DNA of 64,000 nt from Schistocephalus solidus (GCA_017591395.1 WEDG01002554.1:62001-126000), one strand, 5' to 3'; counted from the stretch's first letter, positions 45,000 through 59,700 are shown. Numbers and translations are program-made. Notes: a model not told the origin generated them from the sequence alone.

Positions 45000-47900
45000 T
45001 ACGAGTGATAGTTCTTCCGTAGCGAATATTGATATTCAGCATACGCCACACGGAAATGGGAATGCAGGGACTATGGCAAGCACATGAATAAATTTGTAAT
45101 GATAAAAGGCCCGTGCAACATCTATCGCACATTCCCTGACATCACTAACAGGAGCCCGGTGTCAAGACAGACTAAAGAATACCGCTTTAGGCGCAAAACC
45201 CACAGATACTACACAACTGCATGCACAAATAGGCGTAAATGTTCTGTTAGTACATGTTGCCATCCTAAGGGCTGGGTCTTAGGCAATAGGTGGGAGCATA
45301 GCCCATTCCACGCGATCTGTCTTCTTATACTTTTTATATCACATTTCAGTATAGATAGCGTGGGTACGTTGCTGGAGGATATCACCATGTAAGAAAATCG
45401 CACAAGTAAACTGCATCCTGTTATATGTGTTCGGAAGACTGGAATGCAGTGTATAACCTTTTAAACTGTGAGATGTTGACCCGTCCACACCCATCCAAAT
45501 GACGACAGAGAATTGAAAAATGGTTTATGCAAAATACAACGGGTTCCATATGTTTCTTAACCTGATCAATGAACATCCTTCTATCAGAGTTAATGTTCTC
45601 TAATGCAACTGATATAATAACGGTCCCGTTGCTTAGTTGCACAGCACCTTGCTTATGCTTGTTCACCCACCAATTCTCATGAAGACCGTTTCCTCTCCAC
45701 TGAAAGTGCTATGCTACCGGGACTTGGTTCCTCATCACCAGTTCGACCGTACTTAATAACGATATGCACCGTGTGCCCCAAAACAGGGCGTACGCAGGGA
45801 CGGTGACATGCGTGTTAAGTATTTTATAGTCATTATAATTTTGCGCACTATTTTCTACACCCTTTCCTTCTTAATAAATCTGATGGAAAAAAATTAGTCT
45901 GGAACATATCTTTTGATCTCCAACTCCTGTGGAGAGGTGAAAACCTCATGGATCCTGAATTGACGGAACCATAGGTTTCGGGCTTGCGGTCTATCAGGAA
46001 ACTGGTTAATTTCCTCCCTCTCCCCATTTGGTCCCTCGACTGCAGTTAGGCAAAGATAACACTCACCTGGAGACCTCGTAAGTAAAAACTGCGTGGCGTG
46101 TTGTTACTGAAAGTCCAAGTTACCACGGAGTGCAATAAAATCATGACCAATTACGACTCGAATGCGGAGGAGCAAGCCAGTTTCTCAGCACGTGCGAACA
46201 CAGGCGATAAATACTGGTGTAACTTTCAGTAGCAGATGTGTGGGAGTGTAGCAACTATATCCTATAAATACTGCACCCACCGTGCGTTTAATACCTCTTT
46301 CTTTTGTGGACCTTGAACATGGGTTTAAGCATTCATTCTAAGTGGTAGGCGAATAATGTTCTTTTACTCGTTTTCACCCGCTCAATATCTTGCCAGCGTC
46401 GTTTCCTAGACTTAACCAGTGCTTTGGCTTGTTCTTCATACTGGGTGAATTTGAATGTTAGAAGCACACTAACACTCACATGTTCAACCCATTGTCCTTC
46501 TTAAATAACCCTTCATTATAACTGTGTTGTTGATGCACCTATAAGTGAGAATAAACGACCACGTTCAATTTGTGCAAGTGAACGGATAAAGTCATAATTC
46601 GCTGACATGTCTTACACATTAATTTGATTTTCACATTCTACAATTTATTTTACAAAATACGACAGCCAACGACAGATTTTGAGCTATATTTACCTTACTG
46701 AAATAAATGTAACTATTCATAAAATCCAATTTTTGATTGAAAGAAATTAAATTAAGACCAGTTTCTGGGATGACGAGTAGAAAGGATTATTTTGGCTTTA
46801 TGGAATTTTAACCTACTTGCAAACAGAGCCGCCCTTAATGTAAGCGGGTACACGAGATGGGGACAGGCCGATTTCCTTTGCGAAACAAAGCTCTCCGTCC
46901 TATAACCAACTGCATGACAGGCTGGGGCAGTCAGTTTGTGTAAAGTAAAAGGAAGCGAGGGAGATTCAAACACTTAAATGCTTCTTCATGGCACATTAGC
47001 ACATTTCTAATTACAATAAATATAACCCGTTATCAGTCGAAGCTTGCAGGTTACCAAATAACGAGATAACTTGCTCATTATAAACACGGAATGTCAGGCT
47101 GCAGTGATTCTTTCCTTACCTAGGTGAGATAGGAGCCGCGTTCCCTGGTACATGGGGCATGTGGTGGGGACCGTATCGTATGTGGTGCTCGTGGATTGGT
47201 TTTTCAGTTTTATCGGGTCCCGCAGCCCCACCCATCTTCGGTTCTCCTGACATTATCCTGCAATCGGAGCAACGTGGGTGAGATAGGAGAGCCTATTACA
47301 GATGCAGTGCAAGCCTGCCTCATTTTAAATCTATCCAAGCACCAGTCACCGCTGCCTTTTTGATGTAGTGTGTGGCGGAAGCCACGGGTTGTCACGGTCA
47401 AACTACTATATATTTCGTGAGAGGGATATGGACCTCCGAAATTCGGTGCTCTGATTTGGGAATTTTGGAATATTTTAACGTACGTTTCGATCAGGTGTTA
47501 GAGTTCGCTGTAGTTATCCATATATGTACTTCCGTTCGCTTGTTATTGGATGTAAAACATTGGTTCGAGTCCACGCATGACGTTCTTGATTATGCTATCA
47601 GTCATTTTCTTCGGCATGTATTTTCTGAAAACCACAAACTAAAAGGTTCCTTAAGTAATGATTTGACGGTGAAATAACTGCATCCTACTAGTTCTACATC
47701 GTTACCAGTCCGCGAACATTTGGCTTACATTTTTAACCACTAATATAACTTTAATTAACGTTAAACTTGGCACATCTGTGAGACCAATAGCTCTGCTATC
47801 CTTCCGCCGACAGAATATAACTCCAACGGCTGTGCTTGTTAACTTGTAAGAAGCTTCCTCCGCTTGTATTTATTACGACGATGCCACTGGCATTTCGTTG

Positions 47901-48770
47901 GAACGCCTTTTGGAGCTCGCTAAGGCAAATCCAAAACACAGGCTATGATGACAACTTCTGATTCGCACTCCAGTTTTTAAAGCATGCACGTTCAACCTTC
48001 AATTACTACTCAACCATCCTCCTTTACACTGTTTTTCTTTATCTGTAACAATACCAGTAGCTTGAATGTGTATTAACCTTAGCCTTTCTATCCATAACTA
48101 CACTGGCATTTGACAAACAAGCCCGCACTTACCCCCGCACTTCTCAACAGGACTGTTTTAATCAAATTTAATAGCAGAAGTGATTTTCCGCTGGTGCGTC
48201 TTTCGCGGAGAGCGCAGGTCAAAACCACTCATATTATGATTCACTATGCTACTTCTTGCTACCGATTTCGGTGCGTATCGCTGCATATTTATTTTCTATT
48301 CATTGCCGTCTCACCATACGTCCCGGTTTTTACTTCTATCATTGCAGTATTTATATCTTACTTCAGTCTCGATCGCTTGGTAAATAATGGTTCAGGCGTT
48401 TTTGTGTCTCGAACACATAGCTACTACACCCGTGCAGATACGGATTTCGCGGATGATACTACACGTTTGAAGATGCAGACAGTGACCGATCCCATGAAAT
48501 GTTAACAGAACTATTGAAATCCGTTCTCGATTAGCAAGGATTGCTTAAATGAGTTTGTGGTATTTATTAACTTGCAGAAAAATCCCAAAATATGGCAGCC
48601 GCATCAATATGTTGCCTTTAGAATGCACTCTTCTCAGCCGCCTGCAAAAAACACTCGGTAAAAATGACTGATTAAGTTGCTATCTTTTTATACTGATTTT
48701 CGATGCCTTTATAAATGTTAATATGTTGATAAAAATTGCCAGCCAAAATATAATTTCCGATGCTCATTAG
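45000..48770. other. Intergenic, nothing firmly recognised
   Basis: Several ORFs of 60-131 codons (for example 48110-48505 +, 45421-45666 -) lack recognisable families. GGTGAGATAGGAG occurs at about 47123 and 47276. The 48110 ORF ends with an FADD-like box that could be eroded RT, but flanks do not support it. Confidence 0.4.
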
Positions 48771-48779
48771 ATAGCGAAT

Positions 48780-49145
48780 CAGAATATCGATTGATACCTG
48801 AGCTCTGCACCAGGCTCGGAAGAAAACTTCGATCGCCGCCTCAAAGAAGTAAAACACAAATGCTTCCAAACTCAACACGTCTTGTCTCCAACCCGAATAC
48901 GTGAAGAGCAACAAGCCAATTGTTTGGAACTTGTGCTGACAAAAGCACCTGACAGCGTCGATGTTGGGAACTGTTCACCCTCACTGGGCAAAAGTGACCA
49001 CATAGTACTACAGTGGAAATATTCACTTTTTTCTGTTCCCGATCAAAGTATCACAGTCAGACGCAATATATGGTGTGGGGATTTTACCCACATGTCATTG
49101 GCTGTCGAGTTAATAGGGACCGCTGAATACATATATTTCCTGTGA
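48780..49145 (+). mobile_element. CR1/jockey-like LINE endonuclease fragment
   Basis: SPTRIREEQQANCLELVLTK then SLGKSDHIVLQWKYSLFSVP is the C-terminal half of an APE-type endonuclease: the LGKSDH block carries the catalytic Ser-Asp-His. Followed by RRNIWCGDF. The frame is open at 48882-49145. No RT follows, so this is truncated. Confidence 0.72.
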
Positions 49146-50908
49146 TAGCTGTGCAGCTATTGAGTGGCAAGACCATAATCAATTTCATGGAGTCAACTCA
49201 TAACAGGCATTCATCGCGTACGGACTTTAGTGGTAAATTTTAACAAGGAAATAAGTGCTACTTTTATCTTTTCGCTGACCTTTCCGTGTCCCTCTTTGCT
49301 ATTTATGATCACCCCAACCAAGCAACCCCTTCTTTGATTTTTCCCGCATTACAGGTTTTTTGCTGGGAGGGTCAATCTAACCGCCTTCTACTCTCCTGCT
49401 AACCTTCAAATACACGGACCCCCGTAAATGCAATAGTTTTGAAATGTCTGATTAATGTGCCCAGTACGCACCCTACAATATATCGTAACAATTCTATGGA
49501 TTTTATTAATGCATGAAATGAGGTACATATGAATGCTTTAGTTGTACCGTCTTAGAGAAATCACTTTTCACTCTGGAATTTTATTTCGATAAAGGCTTGT
49601 GGCTGAACCTCTACTTATGGCCCGGTTGAATTTTACGAAAATATTCCTGTTAATTTTTGGAAGGTATTCACGAGTATTGCACAAGTTGCTGATTATGCCG
49701 TTGAATAGAATAGTGAGTACGATTGTTTTAAGTGTGTTTCGTTTGCACTATTGAACGTACAAGAGCTGCAGTGTTCTTTTGTGTTCCGATTCGCTGAAGG
49801 ATGATGATCAACGATAACTTTTGCAGAACCCTTGATTTCTTATAGGGTAAAGTTTGACATTTCATTTTATTCATTTTACAGGTTTCGCCATTAGTTAGTT
49901 TCTTATAAGAAGAAAGCTGTTTTCCTATGTTTTTCATATAAAACGAAGTAACGAGTGTCCGAGAGTTAAAATAAAACGGAAATGTTCATCTGGCCATCTC
50001 ATTTATTAAGGGCAATGCGCAATTTATTCGCTAAAAGTTCCTTAAACTCACTTGAATACAAATGACAGAAAAGGTTAACCTTCTTCGAGTTCGAAATCTA
50101 AAGCTTTCAATTGTGCAGATAATTCGCAGTTATGGCTTTCTTTCTTTCTCGAAGCGCGAACACGCTTTCCAGTGAGATAAACTAACTTTTTTAGGCTGTG
50201 AACATTCCCCTGAGCCACTTTTCCTAGATAGAGGTAGTTCAGTCAGAAGGGTCCTGCGTCGGTCCGCTACACTGACTTTCGAGTAGATGGCCTTTGCTTG
50301 GCTAAATTAGAGTTTCTAAAGACATGAACTCTAGCGTTTGACTGAGGGGAAACATGGCCTTCCTCTGGTAAGCCAATAACCTTAAATTTGTTGATGAGGA
50401 TGGTAGCATACACTCTTCACTAGAAGATATCGTCTCCGGACAGGCAGAGGATATTTCTGACTCAGCTGAAGGATGATGCTCAACGATAACTTTTGCAGAA
50501 CCGTTGTTTTCTTATAGGGTAAAGTTTGACATTTCATTTTATTCATTTTACAGGTTTCGCCATTAGTTAGTTTCTAATCAGAAGAAAGCTGTTTTCCTAT
50601 GTTTTTCATATAAAACGAAGTAACGAGTGTTCATCTGGCCATCTCATTTATTAAGGGTAATGCGCAATTTATTCGCTAAAAGTTCCTTAAACCCACTTGA
50701 ATGCAAATGACAGAAAAGGTTAACCTTCTTCGAGTTCGAAATATAAAGCTTTCAATTATGCAGATAATTCGCAGTTATGGCTTTCTTGAAAAACGAAAGC
50801 AGAAAATATATGTTCGAATAAATTGTGCAAAGTATGACTTCTATCCTGCTAAACAATTGGCTTTAGCAGCATTGTAGAGTCATTCCAGATGACTTAAAAG
50901 GAGAAAAT

Positions 50909-50914
50909 TTTATT
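50909..50914 (-). terminator. Putative poly(A) signal of the coiled-coil gene
   Basis: AATAAA on the - strand about 255 nt past the TGA at 51168. Positional inference. Confidence 0.35.
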
Positions 50915-51167
50915 GAAAAGCGTTGAGCTTTCGGAGTGAGAGACGAACTGATCCTAACTCAGCATCAATACGGTCCAACTGTGCTTCTAAATCCTCCTAA
51001 AGGGGGAGAAGAGGATTGTAAAATTTCTAAGCACAAATTATGGCATCATTTGAAGGAATGAATGCATGCATAGCTTTGCAAATCAGGCATTTTTCCTCTC
51101 CGAGAATCCCCCTTCCCCACGCTGAAGATATTAGAAAAAACCAGCCACCACCTTTGTCGAACATTAA

Positions 51168-51427
51168 TCATGCATTTCCTACCTTCCATTTCAACGTCGA
51201 AATGCGATTTTTGTCGAATTTGTGGAGAGGCACCTTACTCAGGCATGTTTCCAGATATCTCTTTTGCAGCTGCAGTTCTCTGTAGCGCTTTTCTAGGGCA
51301 GCTGACACAGGGCTGGTTTCATCATAGCCAATTGACTGTGACATTAGTCTTTCAATGTCAGTCGACTTAAACCTCTCCACCACCGGAGATATTGTTGAGT
51401 AGTGCGATCTAAGGGCATTTCTATTGC
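51168..51427 (-). CDS. Coiled-coil gene, exon 4 (last as modelled)
   Basis: Acceptor CTTTTGTAAAG, phase 1 in, TGA at 51170-51168. Encodes STISPVVERFKSTDIERLMS and a second helical segment. It lies inside the longer copy of a tandem duplication (50465-52411); the shorter copy lost this region. Confidence 0.72.
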
Positions 51428-53729
51428 CTTTACAAAAGCGAAAAAGCATGCACATGCGTTTAGGGAGTAAACAAAACATTGGAATCAAAATAAGTGCTCA
51501 GATTCATCTGTTGGGCACCTAAGTATCTGAGTGATGCGAATATACAGCAAGCTGTGTAGGACAGGAAATGTCTCTTGCCGATACTTGAACGCCTCAGCAC
51601 TCCACACTTCCACCTACCACAGAGAGCCAAGCAGTCCAATTTATTAGAGCTGAAGGTGTAATTCTTAGTCCAGAAGAAACGAAATTGAATTTTAGCTCTG
51701 CTGACCAGAGCTCCAATGCCTATTTTTTTCTGTAATTTAGTTTAAGGCCCCACAAGTACATTCCTCATACGCTTGGAAGGCATTGTGCGAAATGTACCTG
51801 ATATGACCCGGCCCGCTACTCAGAAATCACACAATTCGTGTGCTTGCTTGACTGTTGTCTCACAGAGCAACACGACAGACAAAACAGAACCTGCAATTCT
51901 TTCTCACTGAAAACTGCGTGTATTCATAGCAGCCCATTAAGATTAGCTAAGATTCTGTCCAATCCATGACAATAAAAAAGAATTACGAGATTGGAGATGC
52001 TGCTCGGAGTCTTATACAAATCAAGTTCCAGGGAAGTAATATGGCCGCAACTAATGGCAAGAGGCTGTCAGCAGCATGCAGCACGCAGAGAGGAAGCGCG
52101 AACACGCTTTCCAGTGAGATTAACTAACTTTTTTGGGCTGTGAACATTCCCCTGAGCCACTTTTCCTAGATAGAGGAAGTTCAGTCAGAAGGGTCCTGCG
52201 TCGGTCCGCCACACTGACTTTCGAGTAGATGGCCTTTGCTTGGCTAAATTAGAGTTTCTAAAGACATGAACTCTAACGTTTGACTGAGGGGAAACATGGC
52301 CTTCCTCTGGTAAGCCAATAACCTTAAATTTGTTGATGAGGATGGTAGCATACACTCTTCACGAGAAGATATCGTCTCCGGACAGGCAGAGGATATTTCT
52401 GACTCAGCTGATATGTTCCAAGGAATTTGGATGACAGGAGAAATTTCCAGATAATCTCTTGGATTGGCCTTCGAAACAAAGAGGGTGTGCTCGCAGAGAC
52501 GCGCGCATTATGGTAAGTCAGTACAACGAATATTTTAGCAGTGGACAGAACGTTGATTAGGGGACTTCTACACTAGTGGCCCAGATCGGACTTCCTTAGC
52601 TTCCATGCTCTCGGGCTCCACACACAGGTGAATCATCGCAGAAAGGAAAACTGTTCAAATCCCTCTTGCATCTTCCGTACCGAATCTGATAGCCATTTGT
52701 GTGCTCCGTTATAGATTGAATGCGGACGCTAGTTTCCCCACCGACTGCTGACAAATCCAGACTTACGCTCTTTTTGAATGCTTCCAGCCGATTGACTGCT
52801 AAATACGCAGCCTCACTGATGTTGTATACAAAAGCAGGCGAAAATTCCCCCAGGATACAGTTGATCCTTCCTCAACCCCGCCGTCAGCAAGGACCCTTAA
52901 AAAAGGATCAGACTTCAGGCTTTATCTGATTAAACAGGAAATCCCCAGGAGGCGAACTTGCAAAGATGATGTCCGAGTCATCTGGTCTGAACTCAACAGA
53001 GTTGTGGGTATAATACATAGCCGAATGCTCATGGGTAACTTGTCTAGTTCACTGAAAGAATCTCCATATCTCCTTGGTACCACTGATTTTATGGGTAATG
53101 TATACTGTCAGACTGCAAGTATCCAGGCCCGGAGTGTCTTTAACGTATGAAGTGCCCAACCATGAACAGAGCCGTTCATCTACGCCGCTCGTCAAGACTT
53201 GCAAGTACCGTAAGCAGGCACTCACCTATTGGTTACAGGACTCATTCATCCCGTTCTGCTTGGTCAAATCATGCCATCACCTGGCAGGTTTAACAAACCC
53301 TTACAGATACTCGTCACCTGTCATTGTTCAAGGTGCTGCTTTATAAAGTAAAACTTACTAATTCAGTTGCTAGCTATTTTGGTTGTAATTAAGCCACATA
53401 CCAATAGTTTACGCATGTCAGCTAACACAAGTTCCATACGCACAGATGCTATTTAAGTGGCTTTACTGGTATATTTCCTGTTGTTCTGTCAAACGCATTT
53501 CTACCACCCAGTTTATTGCACAGCACATAGGCCTATTCCTGCTTCTTCTTGATTCTCAATAAATTTTAAGATTTTGAGCCCATATGTGATCCATGGGATT
53601 AGTGACAAAGGTGCACGCGTTTATCCATTCGTTGGTTTTAACGCTGTAGTGGTAACGGAAAAGGTGGGGCCGGTGGATCTCATGAGAATTTTAAAAGAAT
53701 CCTCTGTACCTGAGGTAAATTGTTGTTCA

Positions 53730-53763
<34 letters not shown>

Positions 53764-56700
53764 GCTGTTGTTGGTGTTGTTGGTGTTGTTGTTTCGGTTC
53801 TTCAGAGGTTGCTGACGGCATGAAGACCGTGTGCTCAGTGGTGGACTGCAGCGTCTCCCTTCCGGTTTTTACACTCTGGCCACGTAATGGTAGCGTGGCC
53901 TCATTGTGTCGTCGAAGTGACTCGCTCCAAAAGGCTGGCTTCTGAATAATACCCTCGGCCCATTGTTCAGCCTCAGCGCAAATTTCACAGCGTGTCTCCT
54001 GGTCTTCCGTCTCAACGTCGCCTGATTTAATATCTTTGTGCCTAGATGCGTCCAAAACTTTTGTGAGTAAAGGAGGGCGTAGCTATAAATCATATATGAT
54101 GGTTAAAATCAAACGTTTCGAGACGCTAGTGCGATTCATATTTACATTTTAATTTCAATCAATCAAAATATTCCAATGATCCCTGAAAGAAAACACCTCC
54201 AAATGACCTCCGTGTGATTTGCTACCGATCTTTTGTTAGGTAATTGAGATTAGTGTCATAGGACAAGGTACATCGTATTTCACAACCCCGATACAGTGTT
54301 GAAACGTGTTGTACCTCTTGTGGAATTTGAAAGCTTTTTTGAAAACTTTCAAATTAACCAGAAGAAGTATACATGAAGAACACAGTTTTAAATTTGGTTA
54401 TTTTCAAAAAAAACTGAGCGAACTGTATGTATCAAAGCTTTTAAAAGGCGAGAACAAATATATTCATTGAACACAAGCTGAAGGCCACTGATGCAACATT
54501 TTTTCTTCAACGTTTACTTTTTTGTCAAAAAAGTTACATAAATTTCAAGTACAACTTGCCTATTGCGATCAGGTTTTCAGCCTTCTTAAAAATATTTTGA
54601 GTGCTATCGTCATGAAAAGTGGAACATGACTGCTTGAGCCCGATTCTGACCAGAGTGGACATTATCACAACTAAATTTTCGATCAACGGGCCTAACAAAT
54701 TAACAAAAACCTATCCTTAAATCTGCGCGACCTATTTCGCTGTGAACACTTGATTGTAATAGTCCATGAGCGAAATGCGAGGTAAACTTACGTTATGTTA
54801 ACTTACCATCGCATAAGTTATTTTTTGATTGCCAAGGCTTGTATTGCTGGTAAAGTTCTGTCATGTTTTGGGCGGGAAAGTGTTTCCATGCGGCTTTTAG
54901 TACCGCTGTTCAGTTGTGGGTGTCCCAAGAGCAAACGGGCTCTGCCTACTCTCAAATGTTTCCCAGAGCTTTACAACACAACGTGCGACCTACAGTTGTC
55001 AAGGTCGCCTAGGCAGCCACAAGAATTCAGGGCTTGCCTTTGGTGACATCTGATACGGCCGTTGTTACAGACACACAAATTGTGCCTCACTTACTGATCG
55101 GCTTTCCTTGCCAATGTGCTCTTGACATTAACTCTTCCATGTCAAGTTTTCATCTGATACCGCTCACATATTTGCTGCCCAACCAGCCCTGTCTTTTATT
55201 TTGAAACTCGCTTTTGTTGTGTATCGGAAGCAATAGGGTCTTCATTAAACGGACTTGTTGTGCCATCCAGTAATACTTAATGCACCGTAAGTCTTTGTTA
55301 CCTAATCCAGTCTGTGTGAGGGACTATTTAGGATGGAATTTCTTTGTTCGCGTATAGCAGCCTAATATACCGATAATTGCTAATTATCCTGTTTGTAGTA
55401 GCAATATAAAATTGAAGCTTCAACCGCTATTTTAAGTGACACCGATCGTGTTTTTTGTTTGAATTACACGAGAACTTGATAAGGAGGGTTTATTAAAGGA
55501 CAGCACCACATGTTATAAGCTGGTAAGTTCGCCAAATCACAGTCGGTTTAAGCAAACTCAAGACAGAAAACATAAAACAGACAAACCTCGTTGAGTAGGC
55601 ATAAGGATATGTTCGTGGATGTGTGGCGCAGCTGTGTATGCACTTTCCGTACCAGCTGAAAGACAATTGAAAATTTATTCACAGAGTAGTTTTGTGATAA
55701 AGTAAAACTGTTATGGGTTATGGTAGCGATAGTGTTGCAGATATTCCCTCATCTTAAACACCTACCTCTAGGTGGTACAGAACAAGGGCAAAACATTATT
55801 TCTTTGAATGGAACCGTTTGCTACTAGTGACATTAACTGACTGACATGGAAGCTGACGTTGGCTAATAAACTCTCGTCAGTGCAGATGGTACAATTCCGA
55901 TTACATTTAGGCACTCATTCCAATAAGAAACCTGCTTCTAGGCGAAAATATTGTTAGGAATTCAACTCTGTACGCCTAACGTGCATAGTGAGTCTTTTAA
56001 ACTCTCAGGTAAAGTGAACGAGATCTTCGTGACATATTGTTAGATATCAAGCCTTGTTTGTCAGTTCGCAAAAGGAGTAAATAATCATCTGGTAAAAGCA
56101 AATAAATTGGATGATTTTATCAGTATTCGTCAAATAAAACTGCAGAATTCTAAAGAGGAGAGTGACAATTTGAACCCAGAGAAATAACCAAAGCACTGTG
56201 AACGCTTTATGTGTCCAATTTATTTATTCCCCTAATGTTTTACATAATTAATACGAAAGGGAATTTAAAATGCATCAATTTATATTTGGTAGTAAAACGC
56301 CAGTTCACTATTGTAAAAAAATACATCGATATTAAACTCACTTGCTCAGAAGTAGGACCATACAAGGATAGTCTGTAGGAGCCAGCCTCTTACATAAAAA
56401 TGCTCATGTGTCAGTCATGTACAAAATACCGGTCGAATTTGAAAAAAAATATTCAGTGAATCCCTGTGTATGTACTTCTTGAGTATAATACTCGAAAAAA
56501 CTCATTTGACGCAGTTGAGTTAAGTTGCTAAATCGCTAGTAGAGCTATTCTCTGCAAACACGAATCCATTACAGACTGCAGCAGAGCACACGACACAGGT
56601 GAGACTGAGCTGCCAAGGGCAGTATAGTAAGGAGCAGAGTCAGCAGCCGAAAACTGCCAATGTAGTCTCAATTCTACTGCAGCCCGTTAAAAAATACAAA

Positions 56701-59700
56701 TGAAAATTTTGTTTAATTAACGGGGATAAAGACTACTTATGTGGTCTCCTTGACGGGACACGGAGAACGGAATCTCTCGCCCAGGTAATAAAAGTTGCCC
56801 TGCGCATAATTATATGATGCAAAAGTATTCCCATGCTCTGGCCCTAACATAAACCTGAACCATAGCCGTTAGCTTAACTTTAAACCTTCCTTTACTCTAC
56901 AGTGAACGCCTACCCGAAGCTTAACCCCATTCCTATTTCCCCTGGAGTTTAGCGGGTGGTTCTTGTTCCTGTTCTCTAATATAAGAAGTAAGTTTAAGCC
57001 AGACTCAACACAAAATTCTTGACGGGAGACTTTAGATTCCTGCAGTTAGGAAATTGAAACTGTCAGCAGCTTGGGGGGCTCTGCTTTCTTTGAATAATTC
57101 AACTGGTCGTTCGTATGCTTTCCATTCAAGAAAAAGACTTAGAAAAATAAAGACACTTTATGTGTTTACTAACCAATAATTTATTCTGTCCAAACTTCCA
57201 AACTTTTTGATGAAATGCTTTTTGGAACTTTGGTTGCTGCGTGCAATGGAAAGCGTTCCTTGCTGTGCCCAAGTTATTTTATATAAGTTCAAATCACACA
57301 ATAATGTATTAAAACAATATGTACTGGTTCAAGTCTGTGGAGTTTATATTTGGAAACTCAAAGTGATTGGGCACTGATAGGTTTGTGTGATATAAATATA
57401 GGTGCAAAGACTCATTGCATGGTGAATTCGGGTTAGCAGATCTCAGCTGGTTGTCGAATGAAAAACATTCTTTCTATTTTGTCTTCGAACTCGGACGTAG
57501 AACCTTCGCAAGTGCTTGCATATGAATAATTGCGAAGAATGGCGTAAAAGCCAAGGAAACCTGGAATGCTTACTTAGGATTTCGTTAGCACGCTTAACCA
57601 GTGATACCCCCACCAGGTGGTACCATTTATTTGAATGAGAGTTCAATTTAGGTAGGCTTCTGGCTGGATGGCAACGATAGCTGAGTCCCTAATTTTCTTT
57701 TCAGTGTCCCCTTTCTTTGTCAGCAATGCCTCTTAGTGGCTGCATTGTCCATGTGACTACCTCTGAGATCCTTGGATCCGGAGGACTCGAGATTTCTATT
57801 TCTTTCATGCAGTCGAAACAGATCTGTGTCTGCCAACGTTATTCGCCCTTGGAATATTTTGAGGTTTACTTGCCCCCTGTCTCATGCGTTTGCCCATTTA
57901 AACACACCAGTTACGTCACGATGAGCTGCGGCATGATGTTCAGCAACCTCATATTTGATTTTTTAGGTTATCCAAGTGTTAGCGATTAAAAGGCCTCGTT
58001 CCTCTACAAGAGATAGCAGTTAACCTCGTTTGCTTTCTAAGGAAATTTTTGCATGAAGGTAGAGCAAATTCTTCGGAACACACCTTTCAGACTCTTAGCT
58101 AGTATCTGTGTTGTGAATATGGTGAGTAAATATGCAGGTTAAATTAGTTAGATAAAAATAAAATCGAAAGTAAAAGCAAATGAGTCATTCTCACGTCTTT
58201 GTGTTGGCATCGATTATTCGGCTTCGTCGAAGTTCGTTGTTCTCAGTTTCCAGCAGCTGCACAGTTTTTTCCAACTGGTAAATGCTTTCCTCTTGAACGG
58301 ACACCTGTTGTTGCAGCGTTTCGTTCTTCTTTTGAATCGAAGTTGATGCCGTTTTTATGATTTCATATTCCTTCTCCATTGCATTGTACTCAGACATTAC
58401 ATGGTGCAACAACTCGGCGCGCCTATCAGCCTTGATTTTGGCGTCTTTGAACTGAAAAGCGTGATAAAGAGGCTATTAGTAGTAGTAACTTGATCCAAGC
58501 GTGATTAAACTCACGGCTCCCGGTGGGTGGCTAGAGCGTTGGCTGTACTAAAGCCTTCCCCTTGCTGGCGTGGGTTCGAATCCCACTGAGGCCGTCAAGG
58601 TTTTCACAAGTTGGTCAAAGGAAATGAAGCTATTGCTAAATGCGCAAGGCATCCATATTCCGTACCCGACCGAAAAATCTAAAGACTAATGTAACGTGCT
58701 CGGTCGATTTGCTGATTAATTTTCACAGTGTGCACATCTGTTAATCGCATCTCTTAGGCTGCGAAGAACAGTCTTCACACCCTGACACAAGCGAAAAAGC
58801 GAGAATCTGGAAGCAGATAAGAAGAAGGTGACTGAAGTGAGAAGGTCCTTTTATTACTTTTTACTTTCCTCAGAAATAAATAGCCAGATTAAAGCAAATA
58901 AGTTCAAACGAAGTTCGATGGCACAGACCGAAATTTTGATACGGATATTTGGGCTGAAGTCGATCAACCACAGCGGGATAGCTTCCGAATATGCATATCA
59001 ACTTTCGACCTGCACTGATAGGCCTTCGTTTAAGCTGATTTACTCTAACTTGGCCATTTTTTTCTCAAGAAAATACGAAGCAACAATTTTAAAAATTGAG
59101 GATCTACCATAAAGCACACGGAGAATGCTTGGTGACCTCCGGATGAGCCGAAGCCCTCGCAGCTGTGCCATGCAGCTGTAGAATATCGGCGATACTCATG
59201 TCTGGGGTTTAAGCTAGTACCTGTGCTACCAACTTGATGTTTCGTGTAACCCCAATATTTTCCTATTCGCCTGACGTTCCGAACTCATTCTAGAACCTAC
59301 ACTTGTCTGCTGCTGCCTCTAGAAGTATTCAGAGACTTTGTAAGCGAGGGTATAACTCACCCTGTCAAAGGTAAGCGCAATCGTGTGGCACACTTTGAGA
59401 GCCCACAAGAAGATAAGTAATCCAAAAATAAGTAAAGTAGGACAATCCTGATAGCTGGTGAATTTTGAATAATAATGAATAAATATCAGTTTTGGTGGTA
59501 GGAGTAGGAATTATGACAGATCGGTTCAAAATGGAGGTCCAATTTGAAAAATTTGATTCAAGGGTTACTTTAGGAGACAAAAACGCTGAAAAGGACCAGA
59601 AGGTTTAATCCATTTGTGAATTTTAGGTTAACTGGAAGTCATTTATTTAGATCACCAAAAATTGAACACTCGGAGTTGACATTATCCAAGGAGTGGCACT

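Larger units (their letters stand above)
49793..52411. repeat. Tandem segmental duplication, A-B / A'-exon-B'
   Basis: A (49793-50142) matches A' (50465-50787) and B (50151-50469) matches B' (52093-52411), with only a few differences by eye. The second unit has 1.3 kb between A' and B', holding exon 51168-51427; the first unit lacks it. GCTGA is shared at all breakpoints (49793, 50465, 52407). A' also lacks about 27 bp present in A. Confidence 0.85.

Noticed and set aside
45421..45666. EF-hand-like HLDGCGRVNISQFKRL on the - strand
   Set aside because: Loop positions 3, 5, 6 and 12 do not fit an EF-hand, and no neighbouring exon was found.
48110..48505. 131-codon + ORF ending in DTDFADDTTRL
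   Set aside because: The FADD-like box resembles LINE RT, but flanking residues do not match any RT motif; kept as unrecognised.
51236..51246. GTAAGG donor inside the last coiled-coil exon
   Set aside because: Not rejected firmly: reading through gives a plausible LSKVP helix end and a stop, which I preferred without transcript data.
53574..53945. Poly-Cys ORF on the + strand
   Set aside because: Product of the TTG microsatellite; the - strand frame with poly-Gln has splice sites and phase support.
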